64,000 nucleotides of DNA, taken from NCBI RefSeq assembly GCF_003368325.1, contig NZ_CP031466.1:3162001-3226000 (forward strand). The letters are read 5' to 3'. The translations under genes and the position numbers were made by a program. The notes under the pieces are model-generated. The model saw only the letters and a program-made list of their open reading frames with translations. It did no database searches and was not told the DNA's origin. Source of the DNA: Paraburkholderia caffeinilytica. Its GTDB lineage: Bacteria > Pseudomonadota > Gammaproteobacteria > Burkholderiales > Burkholderiaceae. Below, piece by piece: positions 36,253-43,596 of this stretch (positions are counted from its first letter, which is position 1; each line of letters opens with the position of its first letter).

Positions 36253-36343
36253 TGTCGATCGGAGTTAGCGCTTTAGCGCTTATTCCGATCCCATGCACGG
36301 CTGTCGATCGGAGTTAGCGCTTTAGCGCTTATTCCGATCCCAT
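36253..36343 (-). repeat. Tandem 42-bp hairpin elements upstream of the aldo/keto reductase
   Basis: Two identical 42-bp units lie at 36253-36294 and 36302-36343 (period 49). Each begins TGTCGATCGGAGTTAGCG and ends TATTCCGATCCCAT, so that GATCGGA pairs with TCCGATC. The intervening part holds AGCGCTTTAGCGCT. On the transcribed strand the structure ends just before the CACAGGAGAC ribosome site of the gene at 36237. A diverged single copy stands in the same place before the first gene of the operon (41808-41856). Confidence 0.9.
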
Positions 36344-36439
36344 TCGTGTTTTTACCACGCGGAAACGAGATTTGGCCGCCGCGTGACGGTCGCGTTACCG
36401 CGCGCCGAATCAATCACTGTTCGACAACTGATAGGCCAC

Positions 36440-37753
36440 TCAGTGCCGCGCGATCGCAAAAGCCCGATGCGGCGGTGCAGCGTTCGACGGCAAACACGCC
36501 GGACCCACCGGTTCGAAAGTCTTGTATGTCAGGATGAACTCCTGATGACCGAGCGTTTCAGATTTCGACGCCGCACCGAGCGACACCGCCACCGTTTGCT
36601 CGAACACTTCACGGCCGACTTCGTCGAGCGTGCCACGGCCTTCGAGAATGCGGCCTGCATCGACGTCCATATCGCCGGCAAGATTGCGATACGTCGCGGG
36701 ATTTGCGCACACCTTGATGACGGGCGAAATCGCCGAGCCGACCACCGATCCACGTCCGGTCGTGAACAGAATCACATGCGCGCCGCATGCGATCAGTTCG
36801 CCGATTTCCGCGTTGTCGCTGATGTTCGGAAAGCCGAAGCGCGGTTCGCCGTCAGGCACGACATCGAGCAGATAGAGGCCGCCAGTCGGTGGAACGTCGC
36901 CGGGTTTGATAATGCCGACAATCGGCGATGCGCCGCTTTTCGCGTACGCTCCTAGAGATTTCTCTTCCTGCGTGGTGAGGCCGCCGTCCGCATTGCCGAC
37001 GGCAAAACTGCCATGCCCGAGGATCGAGTAGTAGCGCGCCGCCTTCGCAACGCACGCGACAATTTCATCCCCGAGTTCCGGCCTCGCGGCACGCGTTTTC
37101 ATATGAAACTCGCAGCCCACCAGCTCGCCGGTTTCTTCGAAGATGCAGGTCGCACCCGCGTCGATCAGATGATCGAACGCACGGCCCACGGCCGGGTTCG
37201 CGGTGATGCCGCTGGTGCCGTCCGAGCCGCCGCAAATCGTGCCGATCACCAGTTCGCTCAACGCCATCGGCACTTTCTGCTGCGCGGCCAGTTGCTTGCG
37301 TGCGTCGCGAATCCAGTCGACGCCGTATTGAATCGTGCTACGTGTGCCGCCTTTCTCCTGGATCGTCAGGACTTCGACGGGACGGCCGCTCGCGCGCACG
37401 ACGTCGACGAGGTAATGCTTGTTCATGCTCTCGCATCCGAGTGACACGAACAGCACCGCGCCTACGTTGGGATGCGTGGTGAGACGCTCGAGCATCTTTT
37501 CGGCGTAGCCATTCGGATAGCAACCGGGAAAGCCGATCAGATGCACGGGCGGCTCGCGCTCGGCTGAAGGATCGTCGAACGCGTCGAGCGGTTCGCGAAA
37601 CTGCGTGACGATCTCGCGAGCGACGTGATGCGCGCACTCGACCAGATACGCCACCGCAACCACATTGCGGATGCCCTTGCGGCCATCCTTGCGCGGATAG
37701 CCCTGCAACACGGGCTGCCGCGCGGCGGCGGATGCTACTGAAGTGTCGGTCAT
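36440..37753 (-). CDS. UxaA-family dehydratase large subunit (likely L-fuconate dehydratase)
   Basis: The 437-aa protein matches the C-terminal catalytic part of altronate/galactarate dehydratases. It shows GYPRKDGRKGIRNVVAVAYL, HLIGFPGCYPNGYAEKMLERL, FVSLGCES, GTICGGSDGTSGITANPAVG and NISDNAEIGELIACGAHVIL. Conserved Cys residues suit the family's metal site. The N-terminal SAF domain is a separate gene just upstream (37796-38158), a known split form. It would dehydrate L-fuconate to 2-keto-3-deoxy-L-fuconate. The ATG at 37753 is used; another lies at 37759. The 3' gap to the aldo/keto reductase is 202 bp and holds the twin hairpins. Confidence 0.88.
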   Translation of the reverse strand: MTDTSVASAAARQPVLQGYPRKDGRKGIRNVVAVAYLVECAHHVAREIVTQFREPLDAFDDPSAEREPPVHLIGFPGCYPNGYAEKMLERLTTHPNVGAVLFVSLGCESMNKHYLVDVVRASGRPVEVLTIQEKGGTRSTIQYGVDWIRDARKQLAAQQKVPMALSELVIGTICGGSDGTSGITANPAVGRAFDHLIDAGATCIFEETGELVGCEFHMKTRAARPELGDEIVACVAKAARYYSILGHGSFAVGNADGGLTTQEEKSLGAYAKSGASPIVGIIKPGDVPPTGGLYLLDVVPDGEPRFGFPNISDNAEIGELIACGAHVILFTTGRGSVVGSAISPVIKVCANPATYRNLAGDMDVDAGRILEGRGTLDEVGREVFEQTVAVSLGAASKSETLGHQEFILTYKTFEPVGPACLPSNAAPPHRAFAIARH

Positions 37754-37795
37754 GTTCATTCCAGCGCGGCGCGAGGCCACGTCATTGTGCTCAAA

Positions 37796-38158
37796 TCAGT
37801 GATGGACAAACTCGTGGCCCGCGTCGTGCGTATAAGTGGGCAAATAATCGCTTTCGAGGTTGTGCGTATGCAGATGCGCACCGCGCGCCACCGCCTCGGT
37901 CACGTGCCCGATCACCGCGCCATAACGCAACACCTTGTCGTCTTTGGCAAGTTCATGGCGCGCCACCTTGTGACCGAGGTCGATCGTTTTGGTGAGCGTC
38001 ACGCGCTCGCCCTCGATCTCGACTTGCGTGCCCGCATCGAGACGCGCCGCCGCGATCAGGCAGTTATCCGCCGGACTGAGCAGAATCAGGCGCGGGTCGG
38101 TTTTCGATGTTTGGGGCGTCTGCGGCGTTTCGGGCGTTTGCAAAGGGTGGCTGGTCAA
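37796..38158 (-). CDS. UxaA-family dehydratase small subunit (SAF domain)
   Basis: The 120-aa protein starts with a Pro/Thr/Gln-rich stretch (LQTPETPQTPQTSKTD) and continues as a SAF-type domain: ILLSPADNCLIAAARLDAGT, IDLGHKVARHELAKDDKVLR and YGAVIGHVTEAVARGAHLHTHNLE. The H-x-H near the end fits the metal- or substrate-binding end of altronate dehydratase N-domains. It works with the large subunit encoded 42 bp downstream. It lies 25 bp after the permease gene. Confidence 0.87.
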   Translation of the reverse strand: MTSHPLQTPETPQTPQTSKTDPRLILLSPADNCLIAAARLDAGTQVEIEGERVTLTKTIDLGHKVARHELAKDDKVLRYGAVIGHVTEAVARGAHLHTHNLESDYLPTYTHDAGHEFVHH

Positions 38159-38183
38159 GTGCGTTCTCCGTGATGCGTGTGCA

Positions 38184-39239
38184 TTAGTTCTGGCCCTCGC
38201 CGCTGGCGAGCCGTGCCACCATCAGCGAGCCGAGGATGATTGCGCCATAGATCGCCTGAATCCAGAACGACGGCACCTGGGCCAGCGTCAGCAGGTTCTG
38301 CACGACACCCAGCAGCAAGACGCCGGTGAGCGCACCGAGCATCGAGCCTTTGCCGCCGTCGAGCGAAATGCCGCCGATCACCGCCGCCGCGAACACCGTA
38401 AAGATCATGCCGTTACCCTGGTTCGCGTTGATCGCGCCGACGTACCCGGTGACGATCAAACCGCCCACCGAGGCCAGCATGCTGCCGAGCACGAACACGC
38501 CCCACGTAATGCGCTCGACGCGAATCCCCGCCGCGCGGGCCGCTTCCGGATTGCCGCCGATCGCGTACAGCGCGCGTCCCAAACGGTGATAGCGCAGCAC
38601 GAACGCAGCGATCGCGAATGCGGCCGCCGCGAGCCACACCGACAACGGCAAACCGAGCACGATGGTGGTGGCGAGCGAGAAGAACGACGGCGGCATATCG
38701 AACAGCGTGCCGCCTTTGGTCGCGCCGACCAGCATGCCGCGCAACACGATCAGCATCGCCAGCGTGACAATGAATGCGTTCAGCCGCAGACGCACCACGA
38801 GGAACCCGTTGACGAAGCCGATCACCGCGCCGACCGCAAGGATGGCCAGCAGACCCGCCGCCGCCGGCCATTGCATCCCGAAGCCCGCGGATGCAGCCGG
38901 CATCACCAGCATCGCGCCGACAGCGGGCGCAATACCCACCGTCGATTCGAGCGACAGATCGAACTTGCCGGTCAATACAATCAGCGATTCGGCAAGCACG
39001 ACCAACGCCAGGGCCGCGGACGCACCCAGCACGCTGATCAGATTCGCCTTCGTCAGAAAGCTTGGGCTGACAAACGCGCCGATCACGAGCAACAACGCAA
39101 GCGCGGGCAGCAATGCCAGTTCGCGCAGCCGGGCGAGTTCGCCGCGAGCACGTTTGCCGCGCGTCGCGACCACGGCGTGCGGTGGCTGCACTTGACCTTG
39201 CGGGGTGCCGAATGCAGGGCTGGGCACACTATTCTTCAT
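38184..39239 (-). CDS. Sugar ABC transporter permease (RbsC family)
   Basis: The 351-aa inner-membrane protein has about nine to ten hydrophobic helices, including LALLPALALLLVIGAFVSPS and LLTLAQVPSFWIQAIYG. The RbsC-type EAARAAGIRVERI loop, which contacts the ATPase, follows GRALYAIGGNP. The ATG at 39239 overlaps the ATPase stop by 11 bp and has GGAG upstream; a TTG at 39257 is less likely. It forms the channel of the importer with the two neighbouring genes. Confidence 0.92.
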   Translation of the reverse strand: MKNSVPSPAFGTPQGQVQPPHAVVATRGKRARGELARLRELALLPALALLLVIGAFVSPSFLTKANLISVLGASAALALVVLAESLIVLTGKFDLSLESTVGIAPAVGAMLVMPAASAGFGMQWPAAAGLLAILAVGAVIGFVNGFLVVRLRLNAFIVTLAMLIVLRGMLVGATKGGTLFDMPPSFFSLATTIVLGLPLSVWLAAAAFAIAAFVLRYHRLGRALYAIGGNPEAARAAGIRVERITWGVFVLGSMLASVGGLIVTGYVGAINANQGNGMIFTVFAAAVIGGISLDGGKGSMLGALTGVLLLGVVQNLLTLAQVPSFWIQAIYGAIILGSLMVARLASGEGQN

Positions 39240-40749
39240 GGAGACTGACTCCTTCAACGGATGCGATCAGGTCGTGGTCCTGCCAACCCGCGGGAAATTC
39301 GGCCGCGACACGGCCACGGAACATGACCAGCACGCGGTCACAGGTGCGCAGATCGTCGAGTTCGCCGGACACGACCAGCACGGCTTTACCGTCTTCGCGC
39401 ACGCGATCCACGACTGACAGCAACGCTTCTTTCGATTTCACATCGACGCCTGCCGTAGGGTCGATCAGTACGAGCACGTTGGGATCGGTGGCGAGCGCGC
39501 GCGCCATGACCACCTTCTGCTGATTGCCGCCCGATAGCCCTGACACGATGTGCTCGGGGCCTTGCGCGACGATGCCGAGCGCGTCGATCATCTTCTGACC
39601 GAAAGCGTTTTTCTTCGCCGGCGGCGCGATGCCGAATTTGCCGAGCAGACGCGCGATCGTCATCGAGGCGTTTTCGGCAACCGATTGCGTCAGCACCAGC
39701 CCTTCGTGATGGCGATCCTTCGGCACGCAGCCAATGCCGTGCGCCAAGGCGGCGGGGACATCACCCGGCGGCAGCGTTGCGCCGCCGACGCTGATCGAGC
39801 CGCGCCTGGCCGCGCGCAAACCGGCAATCGCTTCGGCCACGCTCGTGCGGCCGCTGCTCGTTGCACCGGTCAGGCCGACGACTTCGCCGCGCCTCACCGT
39901 GAACGACACACCTTCGTAATCGGCGCCGGCCAGATCTTCCACTTCCAGCGCAACGGCCGTGTCCGCCGGCAACGCGTCGCGCGCCGCCGCATCGGCAACA
40001 GCCAGGCCGCCGCGCTCGCCGGTCATCGCTTCGATCAATTGCTCGCGCGGCAACGCGGAGACCGGCGCGCTGACGATATGCCGCGCGTCGCGCAGCACCG
40101 TCACGGCCTGGCAGATTTCGTAGACTTCCTGCAGATGATGAGAAATAAAGAGGAACGTCACGCCTTCGCGCTGCAACTCGGTGATGCGGCGGAACAGGCG
40201 CTTGATTTCGTCGCCGTCGAGCTGCGCGGTCGGTTCGTCGAGGATGATGAAGCGCGCGCCGTACGACAGCGCCCGCGCAATCTCCACGAGTTGCCGTGCT
40301 TCCACGCTCAGATCGCCGGCGCGCGCATCTTCGCGCACGTCGATCTTCCAGTGATCGAGCAACGCACGCGCGTCGCGACGCATCGCGCGCCAATCGATTA
40401 CGCCCCCGCGCGACGGTTGCCGGTTGATAAACAGATTCTCCGCGACGGAGAGATCGCGGATGATCGTCGAATGCTGATAGACGCAGGCGACGCGCTCGCG
40501 CCACGCATCGCGATCCGCGATCGACGGCGCGGCCACGCCGCCGAAACGCACCTCGCCGGTGTCGGGCTTGCGCAGGCCGGTGAGGATCGACACCAGCGTC
40601 GATTTGCCCGCCCCGTTGCGCCCGACGAGCGCATGCGACTCGCCGGACATCACGCGGATGCTCACGTCTTTCAGCGCGGCCGTGGAGCCGAAGCGTTTGG
40701 TGACCTCAATCGCTTCGACGACCGGCACGGAAGGCGTCGGCTCGCTCAT
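39229..40749 (-). CDS. Sugar ABC transporter ATP-binding protein (RbsA family, two NBDs)
   Basis: The 506-aa fusion has two nucleotide-binding domains. NBD1 shows Walker A GRNGAGKST, a signature-like LSVEARQLVEIARAL and Walker B FIILDEPTAQLD. NBD2 has a degenerate Walker A (GATSSGRTS), an intact LSGGNQQKVVMARAL signature and VLVLIDPTAGVDVKSK. Asymmetry of this kind is usual in the RbsA family. Its ATG at 40749 overlaps the binding-protein stop (ATGA), implying translational coupling. It energises sugar import together with the permease. Confidence 0.94.
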   Translation of the reverse strand: MSEPTPSVPVVEAIEVTKRFGSTAALKDVSIRVMSGESHALVGRNGAGKSTLVSILTGLRKPDTGEVRFGGVAAPSIADRDAWRERVACVYQHSTIIRDLSVAENLFINRQPSRGGVIDWRAMRRDARALLDHWKIDVREDARAGDLSVEARQLVEIARALSYGARFIILDEPTAQLDGDEIKRLFRRITELQREGVTFLFISHHLQEVYEICQAVTVLRDARHIVSAPVSALPREQLIEAMTGERGGLAVADAAARDALPADTAVALEVEDLAGADYEGVSFTVRRGEVVGLTGATSSGRTSVAEAIAGLRAARRGSISVGGATLPPGDVPAALAHGIGCVPKDRHHEGLVLTQSVAENASMTIARLLGKFGIAPPAKKNAFGQKMIDALGIVAQGPEHIVSGLSGGNQQKVVMARALATDPNVLVLIDPTAGVDVKSKEALLSVVDRVREDGKAVLVVSGELDDLRTCDRVLVMFRGRVAAEFPAGWQDHDLIASVEGVSLHEE

Positions 40750-41795
40750 TTGACCGTATTGCCCCACAACGCTTTGTCGTCGACATTCGACTTCGTGACG
40801 AGCGGCGCGGGCAATTGATCTTCGAGAATGCCCGGCGCCAACTGAACGATGTTGCTGCCGTGATCCGTCGGGCCCGGCTTGAAGGTCTGTCCGGCCAACG
40901 TCGCCTTGATATAGAAAAGACCGTATTTCGCGTAGGAATCGGCAGGCTGCGACACGGTGGCGTCGATATCGCCGCGACGGATGGCCTCGAACTCCTGCGG
41001 AATGCCATCGTTACTGACAATCACGACGTGCTTCGCATCGCCGGCCGGAAACAGCATCTGCTTGCGGCGCAACGTTTGCAGCGTGGGCGATAGATAGACG
41101 CCGCCTGCCTGCATGTAGATTGCCTTCACGTCGGGATTCGCGGTGAGCAGGCTGTCGAGCGCGGTCGCCGCGACGTCACCCTTCCAGCTTGCCGGAATTT
41201 CCAGCAGCGACAGAGCCGGAAAGCCCTTCAGACACGAGCGGAACGCTTCGGACCGATCGCGTCCATTGACCGACGCCAGGTCGCCCATGATCTGCACGAC
41301 CTTGCCCGACTTCACATGCTCGCCGATGTACTTGCACGCTTTCTCGCCGTACGCGCGATTGTCGGCGCGCACCACCATCGCCACCTTGCCTTGCGTCGGC
41401 GCGACGTCGACGGCAACCACCGGCACGTTCTTCGCCGATGCCGCATCGAGCGCGCGACTGATCGCCGCCGAATCCAGCGGACCGACCACGATGCCTTTCG
41501 CACCGAGGTTCAGCAGGTTGTTCATGTCGGTGATCTGCTGTGCCGGATCGCCATTCGAATTGACCGGCGCGAGGATATCGATGCCCATGTCCTTCGCGTA
41601 CTTGGGCAGATAGTTGTTGTACGACTGCCAGAACGGCGACGTGAGAAGCGGTAGACCCAGGCCGACCTTGCCTGCGTCAGCGGCATGCGCCGCACCACTG
41701 ACCGCGAGGCCGGCGATGCACGCAGCCGATGCAACGGCGAACAACGAACTCTGCAAAAAACGGCGAGCCGGGTACGGCCCTTTGGCGAACGACAT
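40746..41795 (-). CDS. Periplasmic sugar-binding protein of ABC importer
   Basis: The 349-aa type-I periplasmic binding protein (RbsB-like) carries a signal peptide (residues ~1-38, ending GAAHAADA). The mature domain has VGLGLPLLTSPFWQSYNNYL, ILAPVNSNGDPAQQITDMNN, GAKGIVVGPLDSAAI and VVAVDVAPTQGKVAMVVRAD, typical ribose/fucose-type binding-site segments. It is first in the nine-gene operon. The ribosome site is CAGGAGAC, and a hairpin ends directly before it. The operon suggests L-fucose or a related aldose as ligand. Confidence 0.92.
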   Translation of the reverse strand: MSFAKGPYPARRFLQSSLFAVASAACIAGLAVSGAAHAADAGKVGLGLPLLTSPFWQSYNNYLPKYAKDMGIDILAPVNSNGDPAQQITDMNNLLNLGAKGIVVGPLDSAAISRALDAASAKNVPVVAVDVAPTQGKVAMVVRADNRAYGEKACKYIGEHVKSGKVVQIMGDLASVNGRDRSEAFRSCLKGFPALSLLEIPASWKGDVAATALDSLLTANPDVKAIYMQAGGVYLSPTLQTLRRKQMLFPAGDAKHVVIVSNDGIPQEFEAIRRGDIDATVSQPADSYAKYGLFYIKATLAGQTFKPGPTDHGSNIVQLAPGILEDQLPAPLVTKSNVDDKALWGNTVK

Positions 41796-41807
41796 GGTTG
41801 TCTCCTG

Positions 41808-41856
41808 TGTCGGTCCGGAATTGACGCTTTAGCTGACGCGCTTACTCCGGCCCCAT
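41808..41856 (-). promoter_or_regulatory. Leader hairpin before the first gene of the sugar operon
   Basis: The stretch from TGTCGGTCCGGAATTGACG to TTACTCCGGCCCCAT is a diverged version of the 42-bp units at 36253-36343. GGTCCGGA faces TCCGGCCC, so the stem is kept while its bases differ (CGGA/TCCG plus compensating positions). It ends 12 bp from the ATG at 41795, right before the ribosome site, as in the aldo/keto reductase gene. Confidence 0.75.
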
Positions 41857-41957
41857 GCAAGGTAGTGCGTTATGGGAACTGCGTGAACCCGCCACGCGAA
41901 TGGTGAGCACTTCGTCCTGCGCTTTCTTATGAGGTATTGGCGTTTGTCAATTCACCA

Positions 41958-41982
41958 ATGAACGTATTATTCATATACGAAT
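41958..41982. promoter_or_regulatory. Candidate IclR operator in the divergent promoter
   Basis: Overlapping dyads lie in AT-rich DNA between the divergent operon and regulator: ATGAA-N7-TTCAT (41958-41974) and ATTCATATACGAAT (41969-41982, one mismatched pair). IclR-family proteins bind such 13-15 bp imperfect palindromes near divergent promoters, so this is the best operator candidate in the gap. Confidence 0.5.
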
Positions 41983-42117
41983 CTTTTGAAGTCAAGCAAC
42001 GTGCACTGCACCAAACGTCAGTGTTTCCCCTGGCGCGGGGCCACCTCGCTTGAGATTCCCCACGCACTTACACTCACGCGCCAGATAATGCGAACAACAC
42101 ACGGAGCTTTGCTCACC

Positions 42118-42906
42118 ATGGACGCAGAAGACAAAGACGATGCCGACCGTTACCGCGCCCCCGCGTTGGACAAGGGCCTCGACATCCTTGAACTGCTCGC
42201 CGAGCAGAAAGAAGGGCTGACGCGCGCGGAAATCACCAAGCTGCTGGGACGCAACGCGAGCGAGATGTACCGGATGTTGGAGCGGCTGGTCGCACGGCAA
42301 TACGTGGTGCGCTCGGCGGCGGGCGACCGTTATTCGCTGAGCCTGAAGCTGTACGCGCTCGCGCACCGTCATCCGCCGATGAACCGTCTGATCTCCGAAG
42401 CGCTGCCGCTGATGCAGCGCTTTGCCGATGCTGCCGAGCAATCGTGTCATCTGGTGGTGTACGACCGCGGCAATCTGCTGGTGATCGCGCAGGTGGACGG
42501 ACCGGGCACGTGGGGGATGTCCGTGCGGCTCGGTTCACGCGTTGGCCTGATCGATACCGGGTCGGGCCGCGTGATGCTCGCGTTTCAAAGCGTCGAGCAG
42601 CGCGAACAGATGCTCGCCGAACACACCAAGGTGAAAGGCGAAGTCACGATCGATCGCGGCGCCCTGGAACAGGTGTGCGAGCGGATTCGCGCGGCGGGGT
42701 TTTCGCAGAAGGACAGTCAGCAGACGTTCGGTGTCACCGACGTCACGTTCCCGATCCAGGGGCCGTCGGGCCAGGCGATCGCGGTGCTCACTTGCCCGTA
42801 CTTGAAACGTATCGACGAATACGTTGCGCCGACGTTGGAGGCGGCGACAGCGTTGCTGCGCGAGACGGTGCGGGCGTTGTCGATGTTTCGGGACGCGGCT
42901 GTCTAG
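42118..42906 (+). CDS. IclR-family transcriptional regulator of the sugar operon
   Basis: The 262-aa protein has an N-terminal winged HTH (about 15-75; LDKGLDILELLAEQKEGLTR, ITKLLGRNASEMYRMLERLV) and the IclR effector domain (QSCHLVVYDRGNLLVIAQVD; GLIDTGSGRVMLAF; FGVTDVTFPIQGPSGQAIAV). It is divergently transcribed from the nine-gene sugar operon and is probably its local regulator. The ATG at 42118 gives the usual family length; upstream in-frame ATGs (42088, 41986) run through the operator region. The effector is likely a pathway sugar or acid. Confidence 0.9.
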   Translation: MDAEDKDDADRYRAPALDKGLDILELLAEQKEGLTRAEITKLLGRNASEMYRMLERLVARQYVVRSAAGDRYSLSLKLYALAHRHPPMNRLISEALPLMQRFADAAEQSCHLVVYDRGNLLVIAQVDGPGTWGMSVRLGSRVGLIDTGSGRVMLAFQSVEQREQMLAEHTKVKGEVTIDRGALEQVCERIRAAGFSQKDSQQTFGVTDVTFPIQGPSGQAIAVLTCPYLKRIDEYVAPTLEAATALLRETVRALSMFRDAAV

Positions 42907-43008
42907 CGGGCCGTTGCAAAATCGTCCGCTTCGTCACATGGTTTAGAATGGCGACCCTCTCAAAAACCACGCCGCATGGGTCCCCTCGTGCGCGCCCATC
43001 GATAAGCA

Positions 43009-43554
43009 ATGGCGAAACTTCTGACCGATTCCGAATTCCAGCGTTTTTCCGAACTCCAGCAGAAGCAGTCGAGCTTCACGATTACGCCTGAAGAAGCCGA
43101 CGAACTGCGCGACATCGTCGCTCACGCGCAGAAGCGCCGTGACGATCGCGCCGCGGCAATGCAAAGCATCGAGACCTTCATTCAGCAATTCGACATCAGC
43201 CCGGACGAGCTGTTTTCGGCCGAGCAGATCGGCGACGCCGCGCGCACCTTCGGCCTGATTCCGGCGGCGAAGAAAGAACGCGTGCTGCCGCCGCAGTTCA
43301 CGTTCAACGGCAAGCCGTATCAATGGACAGCGCGTCCGCTGCCGGACGACATCCGCGTGCCCTTGTTCGACGCCTTCAAGGCAGGTGAATCGGTGAAGTC
43401 GTTCATCGCGACGCTGAAGGACGCGAACCGTTGCGCGGCGACGATTGCACGTCTGGAACGCGAGACGGGCGCGGTCTACGCTGAAGCGTGGCTGGAAGAA
43501 TTGGCCGTGACGCGCACGCAAGTCGACGAAGCCGCGGCAAAGCTGCCGGCTTGA
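43009..43554 (+). CDS. Hypothetical protein, 181 aa
   Basis: The soluble, mostly helical protein opens MAKLLTDSEFQRFSELQQKQ, continues through ITPEEADELRDIVAHAQKRR and FDISPDELFSAEQIGDAART, and ends EAAAKLPA. I recognise no domain. A segment PQFTFNGKPYQWTARPLP superficially recalls the short Trp-containing motif of H-NS-like proteins, but the core residues do not match. The ATG has no strong ribosome site. It sits between the IclR gene and a convergent acetyltransferase gene. Confidence 0.7.
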   Translation: MAKLLTDSEFQRFSELQQKQSSFTITPEEADELRDIVAHAQKRRDDRAAAMQSIETFIQQFDISPDELFSAEQIGDAARTFGLIPAAKKERVLPPQFTFNGKPYQWTARPLPDDIRVPLFDAFKAGESVKSFIATLKDANRCAATIARLERETGAVYAEAWLEELAVTRTQVDEAAAKLPA

Positions 43555-43596
43555 GGCGCGCACCCGCGAGAGCTGAACGTCGCAGCAAGCCGCCGT

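Noticed and set aside
36253..36343. Twin 42-bp hairpins considered as intrinsic terminators
   Set aside because: They lack a U-tract and sit directly before a ribosome site inside an operon, so a regulatory or stabilising role is more likely.
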